Shown here: positions 9,098 to 18,020 of the stretch, piece after piece | Layout of the letters: each line of letters begins with the position of its first letter | How positions within the stretch are numbered: position 1 is the stretch's first letter | Origin: Flavobacteriales bacterium | GTDB taxonomy: Bacteria; Bacteroidota; Bacteroidia; Flavobacteriales_F; PHOS-HE28 | DNA: 64,000 bases | Direction: 5' to 3' | Assembly (NCBI GenBank): GCA_020635715.1 | Contig: JACJZG010000015.1 | Coordinates: 19,328 to 83,327 of the forward strand | Program-made: the position numbers and the translations under genes | Notes under the pieces: generated by a model | Told to the model about the DNA's origin: nothing | The model's input: the letters and a program-made list of their open reading frames with translations, nothing else | Database searches by the model: none

Positions 9098-9109
9098 ATA
9101 CCCCTATCC
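9098..9109 (-). promoter_or_regulatory. Motif GGATAGGGGTAT between sigma factor and fecR
   Basis: This is the second copy of the 12-mer at 5978-5989. It begins on the last base of the sigma gene's TAG stop and lies 33-44 bp before the TTG start of fecR. Because both copies precede target-like genes of the same cluster, it is a candidate element for the ECF sigma factor, though it could equally act in the mRNA. Confidence 0.5.
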
Positions 9110-9666
9110 TACCTGTTCAACAACCACCACAACCAGCCGAGGATGGTCACCGGCATCAAGTCCGCCAGTTCCTCGCGCAAGGTCTTCAGCGCCTTTCCCA
9201 TCTGGTTCTCCACCGTCTTCACCGAGATGCCCAACCGATCCGCGATCTCCTGGTACTTCAATCCCTCGTTCCTGCTCAGCTTGAAGACCTTCCTTCGCTC
9301 CTCCGGCAGGCCCTCGATGGCGGCATGTACACGGGCGGTGCGCTCGGTGAACTCATCCTCCGACCGCTCCTCCTGATCGGCGGATCCATCCACTTCTTCG
9401 TTGATGCTGCGCACCCTTCCCTGCACCTTCAAGGCGTTCAAGCAGCGGTTACGGACGGACTGGAAGAGATAGGCCTTCAACGAGCTTGTCACCTTCGTGC
9501 GCTCGCGGTCCATCCATAGGCGGAAGAAGAGGTCCTGCACGAGGTCCTCCGCCTTGTCCGCATCCTTCAAAAGCTGCGTGGCGAATGCGCACAAGGGCCC
9601 GTAATGCAGCCTGAACAGCGCCTCGAAAGCGCTGCGATCACCGGCGGCGATGGAGGCGAATTCCAT
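9109..9666 (-). CDS. ECF-type RNA polymerase sigma-70 factor
   Basis: A 185-residue extracytoplasmic-function sigma factor of the FecI-like type common in Bacteroidota. Region 2 spans residues ~10-80 (FEALFRLHYGPLCAFA, AEDLVQDLFFRLW, LKAYLFQSVRNRCLN), and region 4 residues ~120-175 (AIEGLPEERRKVFKLSRNEG, YQEIADRLGISVKTVENQMG). The start was placed at the Met at 9666, directly before FASIAAGDRSAFEALF; an upstream Met at 9702 adds a basic extension not typical of the family. It heads the fecR, STN-protein and TonB-receptor cluster. Its C-terminal tail ends in a Trp/Leu-rich stretch (TILGWLWWLLNR) that may be only a short amphipathic end. Confidence 0.93.
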   Translation of the reverse strand: MEFASIAAGDRSAFEALFRLHYGPLCAFATQLLKDADKAEDLVQDLFFRLWMDRERTKVTSSLKAYLFQSVRNRCLNALKVQGRVRSINEEVDGSADQEERSEDEFTERTARVHAAIEGLPEERRKVFKLSRNEGLKYQEIADRLGISVKTVENQMGKALKTLREELADLMPVTILGWLWWLLNR

Positions 9667-9726
9667 GTGCGTTCGGGGCCGAAAGTAGGAGCGCCGATCC
9701 ACTCGGCCCGCACCGAAGTCAAACGT

Positions 9727-12700
9727 TCAGCGAATGAGCTCGATGTAGCCGCTCTTCTCGACCGATGATCCGTTGGCACGCTCCAGGATCATGACGAAGT
9801 AGTAGACGCCTTCGCTGCATGGTTCCGCACTGCGCAGGTGTTTGCCATTCCATGGCTTCTGCACCATGTCCCCATCGAAGACCAGGTTGCCCCATCGGTT
9901 GTAGATCCTCGTGTTGGCACTCACGAATCCACCGGTAGGCAGCCAGCTCTCGTTCTGACCATCCCCGTTCGGCGAGAAGACGTTCGGGATCACCAGATCG
10001 CAATCGTCCTCGATCACGACCACGAGCGCCGAGGCAACACATCCATGCTGATCCAACGCGGCCACGCTGATCTCCTGTCCGCTGCTCACCGTGATGCCCG
10101 TGCTTGTGCTACCCGTTGACCATTGCACCGCGCGAAAGGTGCTGGGCACCGCCAGGTCCACCGCTCCGCCTGTACACAGATCCAGTGCCTCGGGCAGGTC
10201 CAGCGGTTCGGGATCAAAGACCCCGATCGGAAGAGCGGCGCCCGGCGATGCGCACCCGTCGTACACCGCAACGCACGTATATACCCCCGCATCTATTGAT
10301 GTCGACCCGATGATGCTGATGGTGCTTCCAACGGCAGGACCGTTCGGCGTGGACCATTGCACGGAGACCGTGTCCGGCGCCACCACGCTCAAGACGATAT
10401 CGCTGCCCGTGCAGACCGCTGATGGACCGGTGATGGCAAGGGCCGCCGGTCTCGGACGCACTTCGACCGTGACATCCTCACTTCCGCCCTCGCACCCACC
10501 TTGACTTTGCGTGGCGTAGAGCACGGTGCTCCCGGTGGGAAGGAAGGTGTAAGAAGGCCCTGCAGCGATCACTTGCGTCAGCCCTGGATCGGCGAACCAG
10601 GTGATGTTCCCTGAGCCACTGGCCACGAGCTGGACCCCATCGCCAGCGCACACCGAGGTGTCCGCCACTGCGAGCGGGACCGGGAAACCGATCGCCGTCA
10701 CCTGCACGACCGCCGTACTATCCGCGCAGCCGGCCTCATCCTCCGCCACGAGGTAATAGGATCCGGTCGCGGAGACCCATGCGGATGCACCGGTGATACC
10801 TCCAGGCATCCAAAGGAGGTTCGGCTGGTTGGCCGAGCCCTCGAGCAGTACGCTATCCCCATTGCACAGGGTGAAAGGACCTGGCGTGGAGAGGGACACC
10901 TGCACATCGGCCAGGCCGATCTCGATGCTCAGCTCGGTCGTGATCTCACACGCCGTCACCGACACGGAATAAGTACCTGGCGCGTTGATCGGCTGGCTCA
11001 CCTCATCACCGGTCAGAGGTGCGTTCCAACTGATCGCCGAACCTGGCGTGGCCACCACCAACAGATCGATCACCTCTCCAAGCCTGCAGAGCTCAGGACC
11101 TGGCGAAGCATCCAGATAGGGCGTGCCATAGTTCACCAGGGTGGCACTGTTGCTCGTCACCTCACAACCACCGACCTGCATCACGAGGTAATAATCCCCA
11201 GGGACGGTCGTCTGCAGTGAAGCACCCTGCCCCGTTATGGGTCCTTGCGGACCGTACCAGATATGTCCGGTACCGACGGTGGTGGTGCTCAAGGTGGCTG
11301 AACTGCCAGGACAGATGATACCATCAGCCGGGGTGAGGTTCAACACCTGACCGGTCGGCATCGTCACGGTGATGGAAGCAGAACTCTGGGATGAACACCC
11401 ATAGGGATCCTCAGCGGAACCCTGGACGGAATAGGTGCCGGGGTTGTGCACCAGGATGCTCTCCGGTGTCAGCTGCGTGAAGCTCGGCCCGTTCCATACG
11501 AGTTCGTCGCAACCGGAACAGCTGGCGGTGATCACCGCGCTATCGCCATCACACAACACGGTCGGACCGGTGATCGTCACCTGCGTGTTCAACGTTGGGT
11601 AAAGATCCACATAGATGCTGTCGGTCTTGAAGAAGAGCACGCTATCCTCGCCACAGGGCTTGTTGCTCACCATCACCACCAGTTCGCGCACGATCCAGCC
11701 GCCACCTTCCGAGGGAAGCATGGTGCTCTGCGGTCCATCATCCGCTTCGGCGGTCACGGGTACGGCGAAGCCCCAATTCACCAACAAGCCCTCCGGCAAT
11801 CCCCCACTGGGAACGCCATTCACGGTCCAGGAAGGCGTGTAGGTGTACTCGAAGCTCTCCCCCGGGCAGAGTTGCAGGGTATCGTTCCCATCCGTGTCAT
11901 CGGGGAACGCGATCGCAATATCCACGTCGATGTCCGGCAGCGGAACGGATGGGCGGTCGATCACGTTCACGGAATTGGAGCGCGTGCACCCATTGCTCGA
12001 TACGCTCGTCACCGTGTACACGCCGGTCGTGTCCACCACCACCGAGTCGTTCATCACCTGCGTGCCATCCGGCAGCGTCCAGTATACCGTGGAGCCGGAA
12101 GATGCGCCGTTCGGGGTCCATACCCAGTGCGTTTCCGGGTCGCATAGCTCGATGGTCTGCGTATTGTTGGACGCGGTGTTCAGCACGACATCATCCGATA
12201 TCAAGGGGATCTGCGGTGCGGGATCGATGATCGCCTGGATGGTATCCGTCCAGGTATAGCATCCGTTGGTCGAAGTGATGCGCACCCAGTAGTCGTCCGT
12301 GGCTACGACACCGATGCGTGGACGCCGCGCCGCCGGTGGCCCATACATACGTGACCGTGGGACCCAGGAAGTTCCCGCCCTGCCCGCCACGTTGCTGAAA
12401 CGAAGGTTCGCGTTCAGCAGGAGTGATACACAGGCGCGTACGGTATCCGGACACTCGTTGGATGAGCCCGTGCGTATGCAGGGTTCGAGTTCGATACGTT
12501 CGCATCCACTGTCCGTGCGGCGCCACCAGTCATAGGGTTCCCGACCTTCCACATAGCCGCGGGCGATGAACCCATCTGTGAGGGCGGCGGCTGTGTTCGC
12601 CACGAAACGCCCATAGTTCGTGTCGCCGCAATAGGTATCGATCCCATTGCCCTCCAGTCCACCGCTCGTACTGATGTCGCCCGTCATCCCGGGTGTAGCC

Positions 12701-14043
12701 GGGAAGATGAGGTTGCCTTGGTACGATCCCGTGAAGACCACCTGGCCGTTGTCCGTGTGCGCGATCGCGCTCGCCGTTTTCGCGGAGCGGCCACCGAATT
12801 GCTGACCCTCCAGCAGCGCCAATCCGGACACCTGGTGGCGGGAAACGAAAAGGTCCTCCGGCCCCACCGCCATGAAGACGCCTTCGCCATAGAGCGCGCT
12901 CAGGTCGGTGAAGCGACAATTGAACTGGCCGATCACGGCGATGTCGTTGCCCTGCACGGACAAGCCGGCAGCGCTGACCCCGCTCGTGGAACCGACCGTT
13001 GTATGCGCGATCAAGGCACCACCCTGGTCCACATCGAGCAGGTAGTAGGCGTACGGCTCCCCACTGGCAACGTTGGTCTGGCTCACCCCGAAGTAGATCA
13101 TGGTGCCCTGCACATCACCCACCATCGCCAGCCGACCATCGGCCTTCAGCTGCATGTCCCGCACATGGTTGAATCCGCCCCCGCCCATACGTCGGAACCA
13201 GACCTCGCTCCCACCCTGGTCGTACTTCACCAGGAAGGAAGCGTTGAGCAGGGTGTTCGGGTGTGGCAGGTCGAAGGTGATCGTATCGCTGAACTGCCCG
13301 GTGACGTATAGGTTGCCCGCCGGGTCATGGACCACGTCGATCGCGCGGTCCGCGTATTTGGCCGTGCCCTGCTTCAGCCATTGCAGATCGCCCACGGGTG
13401 AATAGGTGGCGATGAAGACGTCGCTATCGAACTGGCCGGTGCCGGGATCGATGGCGCTCGTGAGCACTGTGCCGCTCCAGCTCGCGTTGCCGCGGAACTC
13501 ACCGGCCACCGCCACCCGTCCATCCGTGGCCAAGCTCACCCCGTAGGGTCTATCGGTGCCGTCGCCCCCACCGCCCTGCTGCATCCACTGCAACGCACCA
13601 TCGGCCTTGTTCAGCACGGCTACGAACATATCCGCAGTCCCCCCCACGCTGGTGATCGACTGGCCTTGGAAGGTGGCCGTTCCGAGGAATTCCCCCGCGA
13701 ACACCAGTTCATCCTGCGCGCCCAAGGCCACCTTCAGGCCCCGGTCTATGCCCGATCCCCCACCCGTGCGGAACCAGAGCACCGTCCCGGCCGGATCGAG
13801 CTTCGCCACGAAGAAGTCGATGCTCCCCGCGCTGGAATAGGTCTGACCACCAACGGTCATGGTACCGCCGAATTCACCCGTCAGGTAAATGGAGCCGTCG
13901 GCGTCCACCTTCACATCGGCCACGTGGTCATTGCCCACGCCACCCACGTCCTTGATCCAATAGGGTTGTGCGAAGGCTCCGCTACAGGTGAACAAGGCGG
14001 GCAATAGTGGCAGGCGCGAACGTCGTGCGATGGTGGTCAACAT
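9727..14043 (-). CDS. Giant secreted protein with gliding-motility-associated (CHU_C) C-terminal domain
   Basis: A 1438-residue protein with a signal peptide (LPLLPALFTCSGAFAQ). Residues ~25-450 consist of SBBP/beta-propeller-like repeats (DADGSIYLTGEFGGTMTVGG and similar), followed by many immunoglobulin/PKD-like modules with Cys pairs, and a C-terminal ~90-residue T9SS type B sorting domain (IPNVFSPNGDGQNESWLPTG, RIYNRWGNLVFDGD). It is probably exported by T9SS and attached to or released from the cell surface; the role is likely adhesive or structural. At 12,312-12,383 the frame carries nonsense-like residues (SWVPRSRMYGPPAARRPR), while the -1 frame reads GNFLGPTVTYVWATGGAAS, a normal PKD-like strand. 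This implies two compensating one-base indels. It is divergent from clpB. Confidence 0.88.
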   Translation of the reverse strand: MLTTIARRSRLPLLPALFTCSGAFAQPYWIKDVGGVGNDHVADVKVDADGSIYLTGEFGGTMTVGGQTYSSAGSIDFFVAKLDPAGTVLWFRTGGGSGIDRGLKVALGAQDELVFAGEFLGTATFQGQSITSVGGTADMFVAVLNKADGALQWMQQGGGGDGTDRPYGVSLATDGRVAVAGEFRGNASWSGTVLTSAIDPGTGQFDSDVFIATYSPVGDLQWLKQGTAKYADRAIDVVHDPAGNLYVTGQFSDTITFDLPHPNTLLNASFLVKYDQGGSEVWFRRMGGGGFNHVRDMQLKADGRLAMVGDVQGTMIYFGVSQTNVASGEPYAYYLLDVDQGGALIAHTTVGSTSGVSAAGLSVQGNDIAVIGQFNCRFTDLSALYGEGVFMAVGPEDLFVSRHQVSGLALLEGQQFGGRSAKTASAIAHTDNGQVVFTGSYQGNLIFPATPGMTGDISTSGGLEGNGIDTYCGDTNYGRFVANTAAALTDGFIARGYVEGREPYDWWRRTDSGCERIELEPCIRTGSSNECPDTVRACVSLLLNANLRFSNVAGRAGTSWVPRSRMYGPPAARRPRIGVVATDDYWVRITSTNGCYTWTDTIQAIIDPAPQIPLISDDVVLNTASNNTQTIELCDPETHWVWTPNGASSGSTVYWTLPDGTQVMNDSVVVDTTGVYTVTSVSSNGCTRSNSVNVIDRPSVPLPDIDVDIAIAFPDDTDGNDTLQLCPGESFEYTYTPSWTVNGVPSGGLPEGLLVNWGFAVPVTAEADDGPQSTMLPSEGGGWIVRELVVMVSNKPCGEDSVLFFKTDSIYVDLYPTLNTQVTITGPTVLCDGDSAVITASCSGCDELVWNGPSFTQLTPESILVHNPGTYSVQGSAEDPYGCSSQSSASITVTMPTGQVLNLTPADGIICPGSSATLSTTTVGTGHIWYGPQGPITGQGASLQTTVPGDYYLVMQVGGCEVTSNSATLVNYGTPYLDASPGPELCRLGEVIDLLVVATPGSAISWNAPLTGDEVSQPINAPGTYSVSVTACEITTELSIEIGLADVQVSLSTPGPFTLCNGDSVLLEGSANQPNLLWMPGGITGASAWVSATGSYYLVAEDEAGCADSTAVVQVTAIGFPVPLAVADTSVCAGDGVQLVASGSGNITWFADPGLTQVIAAGPSYTFLPTGSTVLYATQSQGGCEGGSEDVTVEVRPRPAALAITGPSAVCTGSDIVLSVVAPDTVSVQWSTPNGPAVGSTISIIGSTSIDAGVYTCVAVYDGCASPGAALPIGVFDPEPLDLPEALDLCTGGAVDLAVPSTFRAVQWSTGSTSTGITVSSGQEISVAALDQHGCVASALVVVIEDDCDLVIPNVFSPNGDGQNESWLPTGGFVSANTRIYNRWGNLVFDGDMVQKPWNGKHLRSAEPCSEGVYYFVMILERANGSSVEKSGYIELIR

Positions 14044-14270
14044 GAAGGCTGATGGAATACCTGAATGATCCGGTGTATGAAGACGGTGCGGACGCGGCGA
14101 ACGATGTCCCGGTCCGGACCCCGGCTGTGAAAATATGGCGTACCAGCTTACCTTCCATGTGTCGAAGTGACCGGAACGAGGAACGGCGAACTGCCGGAAC
14201 GTCAGGAGAATACCGCTTTCCGACTGCGGACCACCGTTTGCGCAGAGGCAAGCACGAAGACCCGACCAAC

Positions 14271-16910
14271 ATGGACCTGAACAAATTCACCATCCGCTCC
14301 CAGCAAGCCATTCAACAGGCACAGACCATCGCCACCGGCCTTGGCCAACAACAGGTTGAGAACGGCCATCTGCTCAAGGGCATTCTGGAGGTGGATGCGG
14401 ATGTGGTGCCCTTCCTGCTGAAGAAATTGAACGTGAACATGCCGGTGCTTCAACAGGCGCTGGACCGCATCGTACAAGGTTATCCGAAGGTGAGCGGGGC
14501 GCAACTCACCCTGTCCCGTGCAGCAGGAAGCACCTTGAACAAGGCGCTCGCCGCGCTGAAGGAGTTCGGGGATGAGTATGCCAGCGTGGAGCACCTGGTG
14601 ATCGGCATCCTCGAAAGCGGCGACAGTGTTTCGCAGTTGCTGAAGGATGCCGGTGTGACCCACAAGGACCTGGTAGCCGCCATCAAGGAATTGCGCAAGG
14701 GACAACGGGTGACCAGCCAAAGCCAGGAGGACACCTACAACGCGCTGAACAAGTACGCGAAGAACCTCAACCAGCTGGCCAAGGACAACAAGCTCGACCC
14801 GGTGATCGGTCGCGACGAGGAGATCCGGCGCGTCCTGCAGATCCTTTCGCGGCGCACCAAGAACAACCCGATCCTGATAGGTGAGCCCGGCGTAGGCAAG
14901 ACCGCCATCGCCGAAGGCATCGCCCAGCGCATCGTCAGTGGCGACATCCCCGATGACCTCGCGAACAAGCAGGTGTACAGCCTGGACATGGGCGCGCTGG
15001 TGGCGGGTGCGAAGTACAAGGGCGAATTCGAGGAACGCCTGAAGAGCGTGGTGAAGGAGGTGGTCTCCGCCGAGGGCAACATCATTCTGTTCATCGATGA
15101 GATACACACCCTCGTGGGGGCAGGCGGTGGCGATGGCGCCATGGACGCCGCCAACATCCTGAAGCCCGCTCTGGCACGCGGCGAACTTCGCAGCATCGGT
15201 GCCACCACGCTGAACGAATACCAGAAGTACTTCGAGAAGGACAAAGCCCTCGAACGCCGGTTCCAAAAGGTGATGGTGGACGAACCCTCGCGGGAGGATG
15301 CCATCTCCATCCTGCGCGGGCTGAAGGAGAAGTACGAGAGCCACCACAAGGTGCTGATCAAGGACGCCGCGATCATCGCCGCCGTGGAACTGAGCACGCG
15401 GTACATCGCCGATCGCTTCCTGCCGGACAAGGCCATCGACCTGATCGACGAAGCCGCGAGCAAATTGCGCATGGAGATCAACTCCAAGCCCGAGGAGCTC
15501 GACGAGATCGACCGCCGCATCATGCAGCTGGAGATCGAACGCGAGGCCATCAAGCGCGAGAACGATGAGACCAAGCTTGTTGAACTGAACAAGGAACTGG
15601 CGGAACTCGGCGGTCAACGCGACGCCCTCAAGGCGCGGTGGGAAAGCGAGCGCCAGCTGGTGGACCGCATCAACAGTGCCAAGGACCGTATCGAGGACCT
15701 GAAGCACCAGGCTCAGCAGGCCGAACGTGAAGGGGACCTCGCCCTGGTGGCCGAGATCCGTTATGGCCGGATCCAAGAGACCGAAAAGGAGCTCGAAGCG
15801 GCCAAACAGGACCTGATCGCCTTGCAGAGCGAAAGCAAGATGATCAAGGAGGAGGTGGACGTGGAGGAGATCGCCTCGGTGGTGAGCCGCTGGACCGGCA
15901 TACCGGTGACGCGCATGCTGGAGGCTGAACGCACCAAACTGCTGAAGCTGGAGGACGAGTTGCACAAACGCGTGGTCGGTCAGGATGCCGCCGTGCGCGC
16001 GGTGGCTGATGCCGTGCGCCGCAACCGGGCCGGCATGGGAGACGAGAAGCGGCCGATCGGTTCCTTCATCTTCCTTGGCACGACCGGTGTGGGCAAGACC
16101 GAACTGGCCAAGGCATTGAGCGAGATCCTCTTCAACGACGAGAACGCGCTGACGCGGATCGACATGAGCGAATACCAGGAACGCCACAGCGTATCCCGGC
16201 TCGTGGGTGCGCCTCCCGGCTATGTCGGGTATGATGAAGGTGGTCAACTGACGGAGGCGGTGCGCCGCAAACCTTACAGTGTTGTGCTGCTCGACGAGAT
16301 CGAGAAGGCCCACCCCGACGTGTGGAACATCCTGCTGCAGGTGCTCGATGATGGCCGCCTCACCGACAACAAGGGGCGCGTGGTGAACTTCAAGAACACC
16401 ATCATCATCATGACGAGCAACATCGGCTCGCACATCATCCAGGAGAACTTCGAGAAGGTGAACGACAAGGACCTCGAGGCGATCACGGAGCGTACCGAGG
16501 ACCAGGTGATGGACCTCCTACGCAAGACCGTGCGCCCCGAATTCCTGAACCGCGTGGACGAGACCATCATGTTCCGCCCGCTCAGCAAGAAGGACGTGCG
16601 CAGCATCGTGGAGCTGCAGTTGCACCTGCTGATGAACAAGCTCGCGGAAAAGGACTACCACCTCATTCCGAGCGAGGAGCTGATCGAGCACATCAGCAAC
16701 ACGGGCTTCGACCCGCAGTTCGGTGCACGTCCGATCAAGCGCATGATCCAACGCGAGCTGCTCAACGAGCTGAGCCGTCAGATCATCGCGGGCACCATCG
16801 AACAAGGCACACCCATGGTGGTGGACACCTTCGACGGGAAGATCGTGTTCCGCAAGCCGATCGATGAGAAGGAGAACGGAAGGTCGAAGAAAGAGAAGGC
16901 GTCGGCATGA
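14271..16910 (+). CDS. clpB: ATP-dependent chaperone ClpB
   Basis: An 879-residue Hsp100 disaggregase that works with DnaK to rescue aggregated proteins in the cytoplasm. The start is MDLNKFTIRSQQAI, the usual ClpB N-terminus; an in-frame extension back to 14052 has no family character. Order of parts: N-terminal Clp repeats (residues 1-150), AAA1 with Walker A GEPGVGKTAIAEG and Walker B ILFIDEIHTLVGAG, the coiled-coil middle domain (residues ~400-530, rich in Glu/Lys), and AAA2 with GTTGVGKTELAKALSE and LLDEIEKAHPDVWNILL. Length matches the family. A likely terminator follows at 16929-16967. No CIRCE element is visible in the 227-bp upstream region, so the heat-shock control used here is not evident. 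Confidence 0.98.
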   Translation: MDLNKFTIRSQQAIQQAQTIATGLGQQQVENGHLLKGILEVDADVVPFLLKKLNVNMPVLQQALDRIVQGYPKVSGAQLTLSRAAGSTLNKALAALKEFGDEYASVEHLVIGILESGDSVSQLLKDAGVTHKDLVAAIKELRKGQRVTSQSQEDTYNALNKYAKNLNQLAKDNKLDPVIGRDEEIRRVLQILSRRTKNNPILIGEPGVGKTAIAEGIAQRIVSGDIPDDLANKQVYSLDMGALVAGAKYKGEFEERLKSVVKEVVSAEGNIILFIDEIHTLVGAGGGDGAMDAANILKPALARGELRSIGATTLNEYQKYFEKDKALERRFQKVMVDEPSREDAISILRGLKEKYESHHKVLIKDAAIIAAVELSTRYIADRFLPDKAIDLIDEAASKLRMEINSKPEELDEIDRRIMQLEIEREAIKRENDETKLVELNKELAELGGQRDALKARWESERQLVDRINSAKDRIEDLKHQAQQAEREGDLALVAEIRYGRIQETEKELEAAKQDLIALQSESKMIKEEVDVEEIASVVSRWTGIPVTRMLEAERTKLLKLEDELHKRVVGQDAAVRAVADAVRRNRAGMGDEKRPIGSFIFLGTTGVGKTELAKALSEILFNDENALTRIDMSEYQERHSVSRLVGAPPGYVGYDEGGQLTEAVRRKPYSVVLLDEIEKAHPDVWNILLQVLDDGRLTDNKGRVVNFKNTIIIMTSNIGSHIIQENFEKVNDKDLEAITERTEDQVMDLLRKTVRPEFLNRVDETIMFRPLSKKDVRSIVELQLHLLMNKLAEKDYHLIPSEELIEHISNTGFDPQFGARPIKRMIQRELLNELSRQIIAGTIEQGTPMVVDTFDGKIVFRKPIDEKENGRSKKEKASA

Positions 16911-16928
16911 CGTGTTGAACGGATAGCA

Positions 16929-16967
16929 AGCGAAGGCCGCATCCGGATGGGTGCGGCCTCTTCGTTT
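16929..16967 (+). terminator. Hairpin downstream of clpB
   Basis: AGGCCGCA (16934-16941) pairs perfectly with TGCGGCCT (16952-16959) across a 10-base loop and is followed by a short T-rich stretch (CTTCGTTT). The stem is strong but the T tract is poor, so this is a probable rather than certain intrinsic terminator. Confidence 0.6.
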
Positions 16968-17065
16968 CCCGATCGTTGATCGGATCGTGCATAACCCATC
17001 CATCACATCGAGGAGATCATGTCGCTGAGGGACTAGTTTGCCATCCGTTAGAACCGACATTCCGG

Positions 17066-17506
17066 ATGAGCTTCACCGCCCAATTGAACCAGCTGCAGAC
17101 CGCCTTGCGCCATACGCGCGCGCGCATGCTGGCCCCTTTCGATACCCAGCAGGCGACGATACCACGCGACCCCGAGATCTTCGTGGAGGACGTGCTGCAT
17201 TACGTGATGGATGAAGTGGCCAAGGACCTGAAGGCGCACGGCCACGTGCTGGAGGAGGACACCACCTTCAAGGATACCGTGAGCCACTATCCCCTGTACC
17301 TGCTTCGCCTCGCGGGTGGAGATGTGCTCAATCTCCACTTCACCGGCGAATACCCGGATACGCTCTTCCTCACGATCTCCAAGGGATTCCGTCGGCCCGA
17401 ACAGTTCAGCGATGCCCGCATGGCACATGTGACACTTGGGGTGAGTATGGACCCCACCCGGCTCCTGATGGCCATCCTCGACGGTTTGAACCGTTTCGGA
17501 CACTGA
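17066..17506 (+). CDS. Conserved hypothetical protein, 146 aa
   Basis: I do not recognise a named family. The start was set at the Met in MSFTAQLNQLQTALRHTRAR; an open extension back to 16976 runs over intergenic sequence and looks non-coding. The protein is soluble with no signal peptide or membrane segment. It has a helical N-terminus, a central DPEIFVEDVLHYVMDEVAKD segment and a beta-rich second half (YPLYLLRLAGGDVLNLHFTG, ISKGFRRPEQF). The next gene, a SixA-type phosphatase, begins 10 bases after its stop, so the two are probably one transcript, but no functional link follows from that alone. A weak -7-like TAGTTTG lies about 30 bases upstream. Confidence 0.75.
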   Translation: MSFTAQLNQLQTALRHTRARMLAPFDTQQATIPRDPEIFVEDVLHYVMDEVAKDLKAHGHVLEEDTTFKDTVSHYPLYLLRLAGGDVLNLHFTGEYPDTLFLTISKGFRRPEQFSDARMAHVTLGVSMDPTRLLMAILDGLNRFGH

Positions 17507-17516
17507 GCCTTCGGCC

Positions 17517-18020
17517 ATGAAGACGCTCTACCTCTGCCGCCATGCGAAGAGCAGCTGGGCGGACCCGGGGATGGACGACTTCGACCGACCGCTCAACGAA
17601 CGCGGCCAACGCAATGCACCCTTCATGGCCGCCGCGTTCAAGGAACGCGGTGAACCGATCGACCTGATCGTGACAAGCCCGGCGAACAGGGCGCTCACCA
17701 CCGCACGCGCCTTCGCTACGTCCCTGAAGGTGCCGGAAGAACGCGTCGTTCAGGACCGGACCATCTACCTCGCCGAGCGTCCTTCGCTTTCGCACCTCGT
17801 GAGCGGACTACCCGGAACGGCCGACCGCGTGATGCTCTTCGGACACAACCCCGGCTTCACCCTTCTCGCGGATCATCTCAGCGACGCTGGCATCGACAAC
17901 CTGCCCACATGCGGCATGGTCCGCATTGATCTGCCCGTGGAGGATTGGCAGCACGTGACCAAGGGATGTGGCACGCTCGTCTGGTTCGACTATCCAAAGC
18001 GCCACCCCGGGCAGGACTGA
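17517..18020 (+). CDS. SixA-type histidine phosphatase
   Basis: A 167-residue member of the histidine phosphatase (phosphoglycerate mutase-like) superfamily. The catalytic RHG-type motif appears as CRHAKSSW near the N-terminus (His9), the second conserved region as IVTSPANRALTTARAF, and the late catalytic His in FGHNPGFTLLADHL. Length and the RHAKSSW signature match the SixA branch, which removes phosphate from His residues of signalling or phosphotransfer proteins. The substrate here cannot be inferred. Its TGA stop abuts the stop of the convergent next gene, the two forming a TGATCA palindrome. Confidence 0.9.
   Translation: MKTLYLCRHAKSSWADPGMDDFDRPLNERGQRNAPFMAAAFKERGEPIDLIVTSPANRALTTARAFATSLKVPEERVVQDRTIYLAERPSLSHLVSGLPGTADRVMLFGHNPGFTLLADHLSDAGIDNLPTCGMVRIDLPVEDWQHVTKGCGTLVWFDYPKRHPGQD

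Noticed and set aside
14202..16433. A 743-codon open frame antisense to clpB
   Set aside because: It is a shadow of the strongly constrained ClpB frame; no start region, domain or signal supports it.
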